NCBI GenBank assembly: GCA_964456095.1
Contig: CAYVZF010000027.1
Location: forward strand, 1-17,671
Length of the DNA: 17,671 nucleotides
Direction of reading: 5' to 3'
Source of the DNA: CANRPC01 sp964456095
GTDB lineage: Bacteria > Bacillota_I > Bacilli_A > RFN20 > CAG-449
Shown: positions 7,806 through 14,797 of the stretch, in pieces
How the letters are laid out: every line of letters begins with the position of its first letter
Position numbering within the stretch: position 1 is the stretch's first letter
Program-made: the position numbers and the translations under genes
Notes under the pieces: model-generated
Seen by the model: only the letters and a program-made list of their open reading frames with translations
What the model was told of the DNA's origin: nothing
Databases searched by the model: none

Positions 7806-8246
7806 TTATTCCTCGTAATTACAACTTAATAAATACTCTATTGCTTCTATATACCCATTAATACCATGACCAATTATACTTTTTTCTGCAACAAATGAGA
7901 TGTAACTATTATGTCTAAATTCTTCTCTAGAATAAATATCAGAAATATGTACTTCTACTACTTTAATATTAACAGCTTTTAAAGCATCAAGAATCGCAAT
8001 ACTGGTATGAGTGTAAGCACCAGCATTAATAATAATTGCGGTAATATTATTAAAATATGCTGATTGAATTTTATCAATCAAATCACCTTCATGATTAGAT
8101 TGAAATATTTCAATATCTACTTTATTTTTTAATGCATAATCATTTATTTTTTCGCACATTCTATCGTATGTAATATCACCATATATATTTCTTTCTCTAA
8201 TACCTAGCATATTAATATTAGGTCCATTAATTATTAATATTTTCAT
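7806..8246 (-). CDS. aroQ: Type II 3-dehydroquinate dehydratase
   Basis: It dehydrates 3-dehydroquinate to 3-dehydroshikimate, step three, as a dodecameric cytosolic type II enzyme. It has 146 aa from the ATG at 8246. The signatures are NGPNINMLG, the catalytic Tyr in NIYG (Y22 from this start), NHEG, NAGAYTHTSIAI, and EVHISD with the catalytic His, followed by SREEFRH. The usual Asn after VHIS (VHxSN) is Asp here. The frame can be extended six bases to a TTG at 8252. However, AGAGGT at 8260-8255 is eight bases from the ATG and only two from the TTG, so the ATG is the real start. The gene overlaps the end of the aroE-aroK fusion by 20 bases, which implies translational coupling. Confidence 0.95.
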   Translation of the reverse strand: MKILIINGPNINMLGIRERNIYGDITYDRMCEKINDYALKNKVDIEIFQSNHEGDLIDKIQSAYFNNITAIIINAGAYTHTSIAILDALKAVNIKVVEVHISDIYSREEFRHNSYISFVAEKSIIGHGINGYIEAIEYLLSCNYEE

Positions 8247-9480
8247 TTTCAATTACCTCTAATACTTCATTAATCGTTTCATCTAAATCATTATTATTTT
8301 TAATAATATAATCAGAATAATTTTCATACATTTTTTTTCTTTTTTTATATAGTTCGTACATTTTTTCTTTTGTATTGCTTAATGGCCTTTCTTCATTTAT
8401 TTCTAGCTTTAAAACATCTCTATCTATAAAAATAATTATACCATTTTCTTTTAATCTATTAATATTATTTTTATTTAAAATAACGCCACCACCAGTAGAA
8501 ACAATATTGCCTCTTTTTTTAGATATTGATTTTATCACTTCTTCTTCAATTTCTCTAAATTTATTTTCCCCAAATCGATTAATAAAATCTTTAATTGACA
8601 TATTAATTTTTTTTACTATTTCTTCATCCGAATCAATATAATTGATTTTTAAAAGTTTAGATATTTTTTTAGAAATAGTTGATTTACCAGAACATGGCAT
8701 ACCAATTAAAATAATATTTTGATTTTCTTTTTTTATTAATTGATATATATGCTCTATTTTGTTTTCATCTAATTCATTGTTAGAAAGTAAGCAATACGCA
8801 TAATAAGCTTGATAAACAAGCATATATAGCCCACCTGCAACCTTGATATTTCTTTTTTTTGCTTCCAAAATTAATAAAGTATTAATAGGATTATAAATTA
8901 CATCTATAACAGCTTCTAAATTATTAAACTTTGAAATATTTAACGGTAATTCATCACTATAATTTAACATTCCAACAGGTGTTGTATTAATAATAACGTC
9001 AAAATCATTGCATTCTTTTAAGGCAATATCATAAGTTATAGCATATTCTTTTTTATATCTTGATACAAACACAATTTGTTTAGCATTTAATTCCTTAGCA
9101 ATTTTAAAAGCAGTTTTACTTGTACCTCCAGTACCTAGAATTAATATTTTTTTATTATTTAAATCTATATTATTTCTTTTAATAGTAGCTAGTAAGCCAT
9201 AATAATCAGTATTATATCCTATTAATTTTGAATCATTATTAACTAGCAAATTAACACATTTAATATCTTTTGAACTATCATCAAAACAATCTACATATTT
9301 ACATACTGCTTCTTTGTAAGGAATAGTGATATTAATAGCTTTATAGTCTTTCTTTAAAATAAAATCTTCAAAATTATCTTTTTTTATTTCTTTTAATTCA
9401 TAGGAATAATTTCCGATTAATTCATGTACTCTTTTTGAATAACTATATGATAATTTTTCTCCAATTAACCCATATTTCAT
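8227..9480 (-). CDS. Shikimate dehydrogenase-shikimate kinase fusion (AroE-AroK)
   Basis: This is a bifunctional 417-aa protein catalysing pathway steps four and five. Residues 1 to about 250 are shikimate dehydrogenase: substrate motif YSYSKRVHE, catalytic Lys and Asp (NITIPYK, K56; NTD, D92), Rossmann loop GTGGTSKTA (116-124), and the C-terminal GGLYMLVYQA (Q224). Where NADP-using enzymes have an NRT motif, this one has SRYKK (140-144), whose positive charges still suit NADP. Residues about 255-417 are shikimate kinase: Walker A GMPCSGKST (260-268), substrate Asp pair DSD (283-285), FRE (308-310), STGGG (328-332) and the lid ERPLS (364-368). The joint is short and without a stop or frameshift. 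The ATG has a good GAGGT site. It follows aroC by six bases and overlaps aroQ by 20. Confidence 0.95.
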   Translation of the reverse strand: MKYGLIGEKLSYSYSKRVHELIGNYSYELKEIKKDNFEDFILKKDYKAINITIPYKEAVCKYVDCFDDSSKDIKCVNLLVNNDSKLIGYNTDYYGLLATIKRNNIDLNNKKILILGTGGTSKTAFKIAKELNAKQIVFVSRYKKEYAITYDIALKECNDFDVIINTTPVGMLNYSDELPLNISKFNNLEAVIDVIYNPINTLLILEAKKRNIKVAGGLYMLVYQAYYAYCLLSNNELDENKIEHIYQLIKKENQNIILIGMPCSGKSTISKKISKLLKINYIDSDEEIVKKINMSIKDFINRFGENKFREIEEEVIKSISKKRGNIVSTGGGVILNKNNINRLKENGIIIFIDRDVLKLEINEERPLSNTKEKMYELYKKRKKMYENYSDYIIKNNNDLDETINEVLEVIENENINN

Positions 9481-9486
9481 AATGAA

Positions 9487-10572
9487 TTACCTCAAATATG
9501 AACTACCATTTTTAATTAAAAGTAAATCACCTACAACAATTGCAGTAATACATTCAATAACAACTGAAACTCTTCTAATAAATGCTGGATCATGTCTACC
9601 ATCAATTAAAAGATCAACATTTTTATTTTCTACAAAATCAATAGTATTTTGTTTTAAATATATAGATGGCGTTGGTTTAATAACTACATTAAAAATAATG
9701 TCCATGCCGTTTGAAATTCCACCATTAATTCCACCATTATTGTTTGTTTTTGTAACAACTTTATTATTTTTTATTTCAAATTCATCATTACATGAGGATC
9801 CTAAGTGATTAGCAAAATTAAATCCAAGACCAAATTCTATGCCTTTTACTCCTCCAACACTAAAACACATTGCCGCAATTTTACTTTCTAATGAAGAAAA
9901 AAATGGTTCTCCTACTCCCACTTCAAGTCCTGTGATTGCAGTTTGTAATATCCCACCTATAGAATCTTCTTTTTTACTAACAGATAGTATTGTTTTTTTA
10001 ATATCATCTTCAATATTATCAATGACAGGTATTTCTTTATTATTAATAATTTCAATTTCTTTTAATACATCATCAAAATCAGCATCATTAACATCACCAC
10101 ATTTTTTTATATGTGTTCCAATAAAAATCTTTTTTTCTTCTAATGCTTTTTTTATAATAGCTCCCATAATTACAAGAGGTGCGGTAAGTCTACCAGAAAA
10201 ACGACCACCACCACGATAATCATTAAACCCATCATATTTAACATGACTTACATAATCCGCGTGTGATGGTCTTGCAATATTTTTTATTTTTTCATATGGT
10301 TTACTATAAACATTTTTATTCTTTATCAAAACAGTTAATGGTGCACCAGTAGTAAAAGAATTAAAAACACCGCTGATGAATTCATATTCATCATCTTCTA
10401 CTCTACTTGTTTCAATTTCATCGTTTGGTCTACGTTTTTTTAAATATTTTTTTATATATTCATCATCGATTTTAATACCAGGAGATATACCATCTAATGT
10501 CGCTCCTATATATTTTGAATGACTTTCACCAAATAATGTAATAGTTAAATTATCACCAAAAACATTTCTCAT
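9487..10572 (-). CDS. aroC: Chorismate synthase
   Basis: It converts EPSP to chorismate, the last common step, using reduced FMN without net redox change. The 361-aa length is normal. Signatures are GESHS with the catalytic His (H18), RPSHADY (H104), the flavin- and substrate-binding YRGGGRFSGR, GGVKGIEFG, the NNNGGINGG loop and GRHDPAFIRR near the C-terminus. A strong ribosome site (AAGGAAGG) precedes the ATG, 12 bases after the chorismate mutase-AroB fusion. The fold needs a flavin reductase from elsewhere unless the protein is of the bifunctional type; no extra reductase domain is visible. Long antisense reading frames over this gene are composition artefacts. Confidence 0.97.
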   Translation of the reverse strand: MRNVFGDNLTITLFGESHSKYIGATLDGISPGIKIDDEYIKKYLKKRRPNDEIETSRVEDDEYEFISGVFNSFTTGAPLTVLIKNKNVYSKPYEKIKNIARPSHADYVSHVKYDGFNDYRGGGRFSGRLTAPLVIMGAIIKKALEEKKIFIGTHIKKCGDVNDADFDDVLKEIEIINNKEIPVIDNIEDDIKKTILSVSKKEDSIGGILQTAITGLEVGVGEPFFSSLESKIAAMCFSVGGVKGIEFGLGFNFANHLGSSCNDEFEIKNNKVVTKTNNNGGINGGISNGMDIIFNVVIKPTPSIYLKQNTIDFVENKNVDLLIDGRHDPAFIRRVSVVIECITAIVVGDLLLIKNGSSYLR

Positions 10573-10584
10573 AAAATCCTTCCT

Positions 10585-11826
10585 TTACAAATAATTTATT
10601 ATATCATCAATACTAATCTTTTTAATTTCATATGATCCAATTTCATTTACAAAGATTACATTAAAATTATTACCATTTCTTTTTTTATCAAATACAATTT
10701 TTTTATATAATTCTTCTTTAGAATAATCATGTTTATAAGGCAAATTATATTTTTTTAAAATATTAATAATTCTATTTTTTACATTTTTACTTGAAAAATA
10801 TAGCATACCTATCCCAACACATTCACCATGAAGCATTGAATACTCACTCATTGCTTCAATAGAATGGCCAACTGTATGGCCAAAATTTAATACATTTCTA
10901 ATATTATTATCTTTTTCATCTATAGAAACAATCTCAAATTTATTTTTTAATGATTTGTAGATTATTCTTTCAATATCATTTTTTATATCAGAACTATTTT
11001 CAATTAATTCAAATAATTCTTTATCACATGTTGCACCTATTTTAATTGCCTCGACTAAGCCTGAATAATATTCTCTTTCATTCAATGAAAATAATGTATT
11101 AATATCAATTAATACCTTTTTAGGCAAATAAAATGTTCCAACTATATTCTTTATATCATTAAAATCTATTGCTGTTTTGCCCCCTAAACACGCATCAATC
11201 TGCGCTAATAAAGAAGTTGGAATACTATATAAATCTATCCCTCTCATATATGTAGAAGCGATCAAGCCTGAGATATCACTAACAACTCCTCCACCACAAG
11301 AAACAATACAATCAGATTTAACAAAACAATTGTCAATCATAAAATTTATTATTAATTTATAATTTTCAAATGATTTACTCTTCTCTCCATGAGGTATAAT
11401 ATAAACAAATGCTTTTGATGCTTTATCAATTACCTTTTCATAATACTTTTTAGGTATATTATCATCCGTAATAATTAATACTTTTCTATTAAGATTAAAA
11501 TATTTTTCAACGTTATTAATTGAATCTTTTTTAATAATATATGCTTCATTAAAATAGTTATTATTTAGTAATGATTTTTGATATTCTTTTGATAAATCTA
11601 AAATATTATTAATAAATTCTAAATAATATGTTTGGTAATTAGTATCAATATTTTTTATATTAGATTCAATCACTTCTTTTTCTCTATTAGAATCAAAAAC
11701 AGGCAAATCATTTTGTTTTTTTATTAAAGCAACACGAGAAACACAATCTAATCTTTTTTCAAACAATATAGCCATTTCTTTATCTATATCATCTAATTCC
11801 TTTCTAAGTTCATCAATACTTTTCAT
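10585..11826 (-). CDS. Chorismate mutase-3-dehydroquinate synthase fusion (AroQ-class CM plus AroB)
   Basis: This is a 413-aa two-domain protein. Residues 1 to about 88 are an AroQ-class chorismate mutase, which turns chorismate into prephenate. Active-site positions are kept: R8, R25, K36 or K37, D45, R48, E49, S79 and Q83. Residues about 92-413 are dehydroquinate synthase, which cyclises DAHP (step two) with NAD and zinc. Its motifs are GEKSK (147-151), GGGVVSD (178-184), TSLLAQIDACLGGKTAI (204-220), and zinc ligands E259 (GLVEAIK), H317 (NFGHTVGH) and H333 (MLHGE). The usual GKN is IKN (225-227). The ATG has a GAGGT site. It is the first gene of the aro operon and has its own promoter. The fusion joins the second pathway step to the first step after chorismate. 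Chorismate mutase is more often fused to DAHP synthase, PheA or TyrA. Confidence 0.94.
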   Translation of the reverse strand: MKSIDELRKELDDIDKEMAILFEKRLDCVSRVALIKKQNDLPVFDSNREKEVIESNIKNIDTNYQTYYLEFINNILDLSKEYQKSLLNNNYFNEAYIIKKDSINNVEKYFNLNRKVLIITDDNIPKKYYEKVIDKASKAFVYIIPHGEKSKSFENYKLIINFMIDNCFVKSDCIVSCGGGVVSDISGLIASTYMRGIDLYSIPTSLLAQIDACLGGKTAIDFNDIKNIVGTFYLPKKVLIDINTLFSLNEREYYSGLVEAIKIGATCDKELFELIENSSDIKNDIERIIYKSLKNKFEIVSIDEKDNNIRNVLNFGHTVGHSIEAMSEYSMLHGECVGIGMLYFSSKNVKNRIINILKKYNLPYKHDYSKEELYKKIVFDKKRNGNNFNVIFVNEIGSYEIKKISIDDIINYL

Positions 11827-11849
11827 CTAATAGACCTCTTAACAAGATA

Positions 11850-11878
11850 ATTATAAAAAAATTTAAAATTATTGTCTA
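11850..11878 (-). promoter_or_regulatory. Promoter of the aro operon
   Basis: On the minus strand, TAGACA (11878-11873) and TATAAT (11855-11850) are separated by exactly 17 bases. Transcription would start near 11843, about 16 bases before the ATG. That leaves room only for the GAGGT ribosome site and none for a T-box, attenuator or riboswitch, so any control must act at the promoter or on the enzymes. Confidence 0.7.
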
Positions 11879-11911
11879 TTAATTAAAAAATATATTTAAA
11901 ATAAAGCATTC

Positions 11912-11954
11912 TTGGGCAATTATAATTAGCATTAAAAATATATCTTAGTACTAT
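11912..11954 (+). promoter_or_regulatory. Candidate promoter region and AT palindrome before the ABC permease gene
   Basis: Two readings are possible. TATAAT at 11921-11926 is a perfect -10 but lacks a -35. TTAGCA (11926-11931) and TACTAT (11949-11954) are weaker boxes with a 17-base spacer and would give a short leader. The perfect palindrome AATTATAATT (11918-11927) lies between this gene and the divergent aro promoter and could be an operator, though it is all A-T. Confidence 0.28.
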
Positions 11955-11971
11955 CTAATAAGGTGATTAAA

Positions 11972-12781
11972 ATGAAAACAATTAATTCAATAAAAGAATA
12001 TAAACAAAACAAAAAAAAGAAAAAAATAATTATTACATTATCTCAATTTTTAATATTAATAGCATTTTTGTGTTTTTGGGAAATACTTGTTAACATTAAT
12101 TTTCTAAATGAATTTTTAGTTTCAAAGCCTAGTAAGATATTAGACTTATTTATTTCATACATTTTAACAAATTCTTTATTCGAACATATAAAAGTAAGTA
12201 TCATAGAAACAACATTAGGATTAATAATAGGTACATCTATTGGTTTCCTTGTTGCGCTTATTCTTTTCTTTTCAGATTTATTATATAAAATATTTGAACC
12301 ATACTTAACTATTCTTAATGCCTTACCAAAAACCGCTTTAGCGCCAATAATGATTATATGGGCTGGAACAAATATGAAAGGAATAATATTAGTAAGTATT
12401 TCTCTATCATTAATTATTACAATAATATCTTCATATTCATACTTTATTAATACTAACAAAGATTATATAAAGATGATGAAAGTATTTGGTGCATCAAAAA
12501 TCCAAATATTAACAAAAGTCGTAATACCTAGTAATATTGCTAATCTTTTGTCAATTGTAAAAATAAATATAGGATTATCGTGGGTAGGAACAATAATAGG
12601 CGAGTTCTTAGTATCAAAAAATGGAATTGGATACTTATTAATGTATGGCGGTCAAGTTTTTAAACTAGACTTAGTGATGATGGGAGTAATATTATTAAGT
12701 ATTATAGCATTTATAATGTATGAAATAATTGCTATAATTGAAAAACATTTTAGAAAAAATAAGATACATAAAAAACACTAA
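11972..12781 (+). CDS. ABC transporter permease, nitrate/sulfonate/taurine class
   Basis: This is a 269-aa inner-membrane permease of the SsuC/TauC/NrtB type. It has a basic N-terminus (KKKKK near residue 15), about six hydrophobic segments (roughly 19-40, 77-100, 120-135, 137-157, 195-215, 232-256), and the cytoplasmic EAA loop VFGASKIQILTKVVIPS (171-187) that docks with the ATPase. An in-frame GTG at 11963 lies inside the AAGGTGA ribosome site, so the ATG at 11972 is the real start. Its only plausible ATPase partner in the window is at 3032-3766. The two are on the same strand but 8 kb apart, with the aro operon between. No substrate-binding protein is present. It diverges from the aro operon and ends at a strong terminator. 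The substrate is unknown; a link to aromatic compounds is only suggested by position. Confidence 0.9.
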   Translation: MKTINSIKEYKQNKKKKKIIITLSQFLILIAFLCFWEILVNINFLNEFLVSKPSKILDLFISYILTNSLFEHIKVSIIETTLGLIIGTSIGFLVALILFFSDLLYKIFEPYLTILNALPKTALAPIMIIWAGTNMKGIILVSISLSLIITIISSYSYFINTNKDYIKMMKVFGASKIQILTKVVIPSNIANLLSIVKINIGLSWVGTIIGEFLVSKNGIGYLLMYGGQVFKLDLVMMGVILLSIIAFIMYEIIAIIEKHFRKNKIHKKH

Positions 12782-12809
12782 AAAAGGATCCAAATTAGAT
12801 CCTTTTTTT
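12780..12809. terminator. Strong bidirectional rho-independent terminator
   Basis: A perfect 11-bp stem, AAAAAAGGATC (12780-12790) with GATCCTTTTTT (12798-12808), encloses a seven-base loop. A- and T-runs on the two sides make it work in both directions. It separates the permease gene from the convergent LRR lipoprotein gene. Confidence 0.88.
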
Positions 12810-12832
12810 AAACTTAATTATTTTCTATATTA

Positions 12833-13867
12833 TTATAATTTAATCCATGTATTATCTTGTTTAGATTTATAAACATAAATCGATATGTTTTTATTATTAG
12901 TTAAGTCAGAATCAGCTTCGCCAGAAACATATGATATATAATCAAAATCAGTCTTAATGCCACAGAAATAAACATTTTTAACAGAACAATTTAAAAATGA
13001 TTTCGAGCCAATAGAACAGTCTTTATCTCTTTCATTAAAGGTAATTGTTTCTAAAGAAGTACAGTTTTCAAAAGTATTATTACCTATTTTTTCAACATTT
13101 GATGGAATAGTAATACTTTTTAATTTACTACAATTTTCAAACGCTCTAGAATGAATAAATCTAGTATCTTCATGTATTTCACAATTAACTATATTATTAT
13201 TTTTTCCTTTAATTAAAATCATATATGGATTTTCATCACTTCCAATATATAATCCATTATCATATTCATTAAAATCTAATGAATTACATCCAGTAAATGC
13301 CTCATCTTGAACATTCAATAGATTATTAGGAATAGTTATTTTGCGAAGTGAACTACAATTATAAAATGCTCTTGCATATATTTCAACATTATAATCACCA
13401 TAAGGTATTACAACTTCTTCTAATGAACTAATTCCATAATATTGATACTTTTGAATTCTTAATGTATCGTTATTTATTCCCGATAAACTTGTATTAGGGA
13501 TAGTTAGTGTTTTAGGTTGTACTTTTTTATCATTTTCAAGAGTGTAGAAAGAAGCACCATAACACATAGGATTAGAATATTCATCATCAAATGCAATAAA
13601 ATACCAATCTTCTATTGTTCCTTCATAAGTAACTTCTTTTAACTTTGTACTTGTTTTAAATGAATTCTTAGCAAAAGATCTTACTTCAAAATTATCATAA
13701 TACTTTGGTATTTGTATACTTTCAGCATTTTCATCACAAGAAATTAATATGGAAAAATTCCCTTTTTTTGATTCATATGTTCTAAATGTTAAACCGTTTA
13801 TAGAATTACTAGATCCACATGATGATAAAAATATAAGAGATAATAGAATTAGTTTTTTCTTTTTCAT
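12833..13867 (-). CDS. BspA-like leucine-rich-repeat (LRR_5) lipoprotein
   Basis: This is a 344-aa secreted lipoprotein. The N-terminus KKKK plus a short hydrophobic stretch ends in the lipobox LSSC (14-17), so Cys17 should be lipidated and the protein anchored on the outer face of the membrane. The rest shows BspA/TpLRR-type repeats with the pattern AFxNCSSLxxITIP: KNSFKTSTKLKEV, ARAFYNCSSLRKITIP, DEAFTGCNSL, SRAFENCSKLKSITIP, NNTFENCTSLETITF and SKSFLNCSVKNV. Family members often act in adhesion or surface interactions; the ligand here is unknown. An ATG 12 bases upstream (13879) is in frame, but the GGAGGT site lies within those codons, so the ATG at 13867 is used. It is transcribed alone from a good promoter and ends at the terminator shared with the permease gene. 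Confidence 0.88.
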   Translation of the reverse strand: MKKKKLILLSLIFLSSCGSSNSINGLTFRTYESKKGNFSILISCDENAESIQIPKYYDNFEVRSFAKNSFKTSTKLKEVTYEGTIEDWYFIAFDDEYSNPMCYGASFYTLENDKKVQPKTLTIPNTSLSGINNDTLRIQKYQYYGISSLEEVVIPYGDYNVEIYARAFYNCSSLRKITIPNNLLNVQDEAFTGCNSLDFNEYDNGLYIGSDENPYMILIKGKNNNIVNCEIHEDTRFIHSRAFENCSKLKSITIPSNVEKIGNNTFENCTSLETITFNERDKDCSIGSKSFLNCSVKNVYFCGIKTDFDYISYVSGEADSDLTNNKNISIYVYKSKQDNTWIKL

Positions 13868-13901
13868 AACAACCTCCATTAGAATTTGTTTTTCTTTTTA
13901 A

Positions 13902-13931
13902 ATTATAAACCGCAAATAAAAATAAAGTCAA
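13902..13931 (-). promoter_or_regulatory. Promoter of the LRR lipoprotein gene
   Basis: On the minus strand, TTGACT (13931-13926) and TATAAT (13907-13902) are separated by 18 bases. The predicted start near 13895 gives a leader of about 28 bases carrying the GGAGGT ribosome site. Confidence 0.7.
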
Positions 13932-13946
13932 TCAATTACCAATGTC

Positions 13947-13972
13947 TTGTTAATAAATAACTTCTTTAACAA
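13947..13972. repeat. Inverted repeat downstream of the ttcA-like gene
   Basis: TTGTTAA (13947-13953) and TTAACAA (13966-13972) are exact reverse complements around a 12-base loop. The position, after the stop of the ttcA-like gene, suggests a transcription end. Neither strand has a following T-run, so it is a weak terminator candidate at best. Its arms and loop resemble the hairpin at 1170-1200. Confidence 0.25.
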
Positions 13973-14008
13973 TAAAATAATAGAAATATACAATTTTGAT
14001 TAATAAAA

Positions 14009-14797
14009 CTATTTTTCATTCTTAACTTGATATTTAACTATATTTTCAATATCAACATTTTTTGCGGAATTAAATATATTTTCTTTTATACTCGGAATAC
14101 TCAATTCAAGTTTATCAATTAGTTTTTTTGTATTTAGTCTTTGCGAACTTTCTTTATCATTATATTCAATTGATTCAGTCAGTTTACAAGCGCACGCAAT
14201 AAAATTCAAGCCATTAAATTCTTTAAATTTTATAATATCATCTTCTTTTATATAAAACATCGGCCTAATTAATTCCATCCCAATATAGTTTTTACTATGA
14301 AGTTTCGGAATCATAGTTTGAAATGAACCAGAATTGAGCAAATTCATCAAAGTAGTTACTATAACATCATCATAATGATGTCCAAGTGAAATTTTATTAC
14401 ATCCTCTTTCTTTTGCTAATCTATATAAAGCACCTCGACGCATTTTTGCGCATAAATAACAAGGACTTTTTTCTTGCATAGATGTAATTTCAAATATATC
14501 AGTATTAACTATTTCTGCATCAATATTCATAACATCAAGATTATACATTATCAAATCTAGGTTTTTTTTATTATATCCAGGATTCATCACTAAAAAAGTT
14601 AATGCAAACTGTTTATTTGATTTCTCTTTATACATTTCGAACAATTTAGCCATTAACATCGAATCTTTTCCTCCAGAAATGCATACACATATACGATCAT
14701 TTTCCTTTACAAGATCATATTCTTCTATAGCTTTTTTTAAAGGCAAATACAACGATTCATAAAATTCAATATTTAAACTCTTTTCAATATTATTCAT
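14009..14797 (-). CDS. TtcA-family tRNA thiolation protein (PP-loop ATPase)
   Basis: This 262-aa PP-loop ATPase belongs to the TtcA group, which adds sulfur to tRNA (2-thiocytidine 32 in the best-known member) using an iron-sulfur cluster. It has the adenylation loop SGGKDS (41-46), the CYLC pair (C113, C116), the GHHYDD motif (139-144) and a late ACAC (C202, C204). This pattern of two early cysteines and one late cysteine fits the TtcA cluster ligands and separates it from TilS. It overlaps the TcdA-like gene by four bases (ATGA), a sign of coupled translation and shared work on tRNA. The same superfamily includes other tRNA thiolases, so the exact modified base is less sure than the family. 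The last 50 residues are poorly conserved. Confidence 0.82.
   Translation of the reverse strand: MNNIEKSLNIEFYESLYLPLKKAIEEYDLVKENDRICVCISGGKDSMLMAKLFEMYKEKSNKQFALTFLVMNPGYNKKNLDLIMYNLDVMNIDAEIVNTDIFEITSMQEKSPCYLCAKMRRGALYRLAKERGCNKISLGHHYDDVIVTTLMNLLNSGSFQTMIPKLHSKNYIGMELIRPMFYIKEDDIIKFKEFNGLNFIACACKLTESIEYNDKESSQRLNTKKLIDKLELSIPSIKENIFNSAKNVDIENIVKYQVKNEK

Noticed and set aside
8247..8252. TTG start six bases upstream of the aroQ ATG
   Set aside because: The AGAGGT site is only two bases away from the TTG but eight from the ATG, which is the better start.
8375..8641. Open frame of 88 codons on the plus strand inside the aroE-aroK gene
   Set aside because: It lies antisense to the conserved shikimate kinase domain and its residues reflect reversed AT-rich codons. 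It has no ribosome site.
9482..10219. Two plus-strand open frames (9482-9808 and 9839-10219) opposite aroC
   Set aside because: aroC is fully supported by motifs on the other strand. These frames have no homology I can see and arise from codon composition.
11177..11362. Short plus-strand frame inside the chorismate mutase-AroB gene
   Set aside because: Antisense to conserved AroB motifs, without a ribosome site.
11827..11962. T-box or other amino-acid riboswitch for the aro operon or permease
   Set aside because: The 136-bp gap holds no T-box sequence or extended structured leader, and the operon promoter sits immediately before the first gene.
12043..12459. 138-codon minus-strand frame opposite the permease gene
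   Set aside because: The permease frame has membrane segments, the EAA loop and a ribosome site; this one has none of these.
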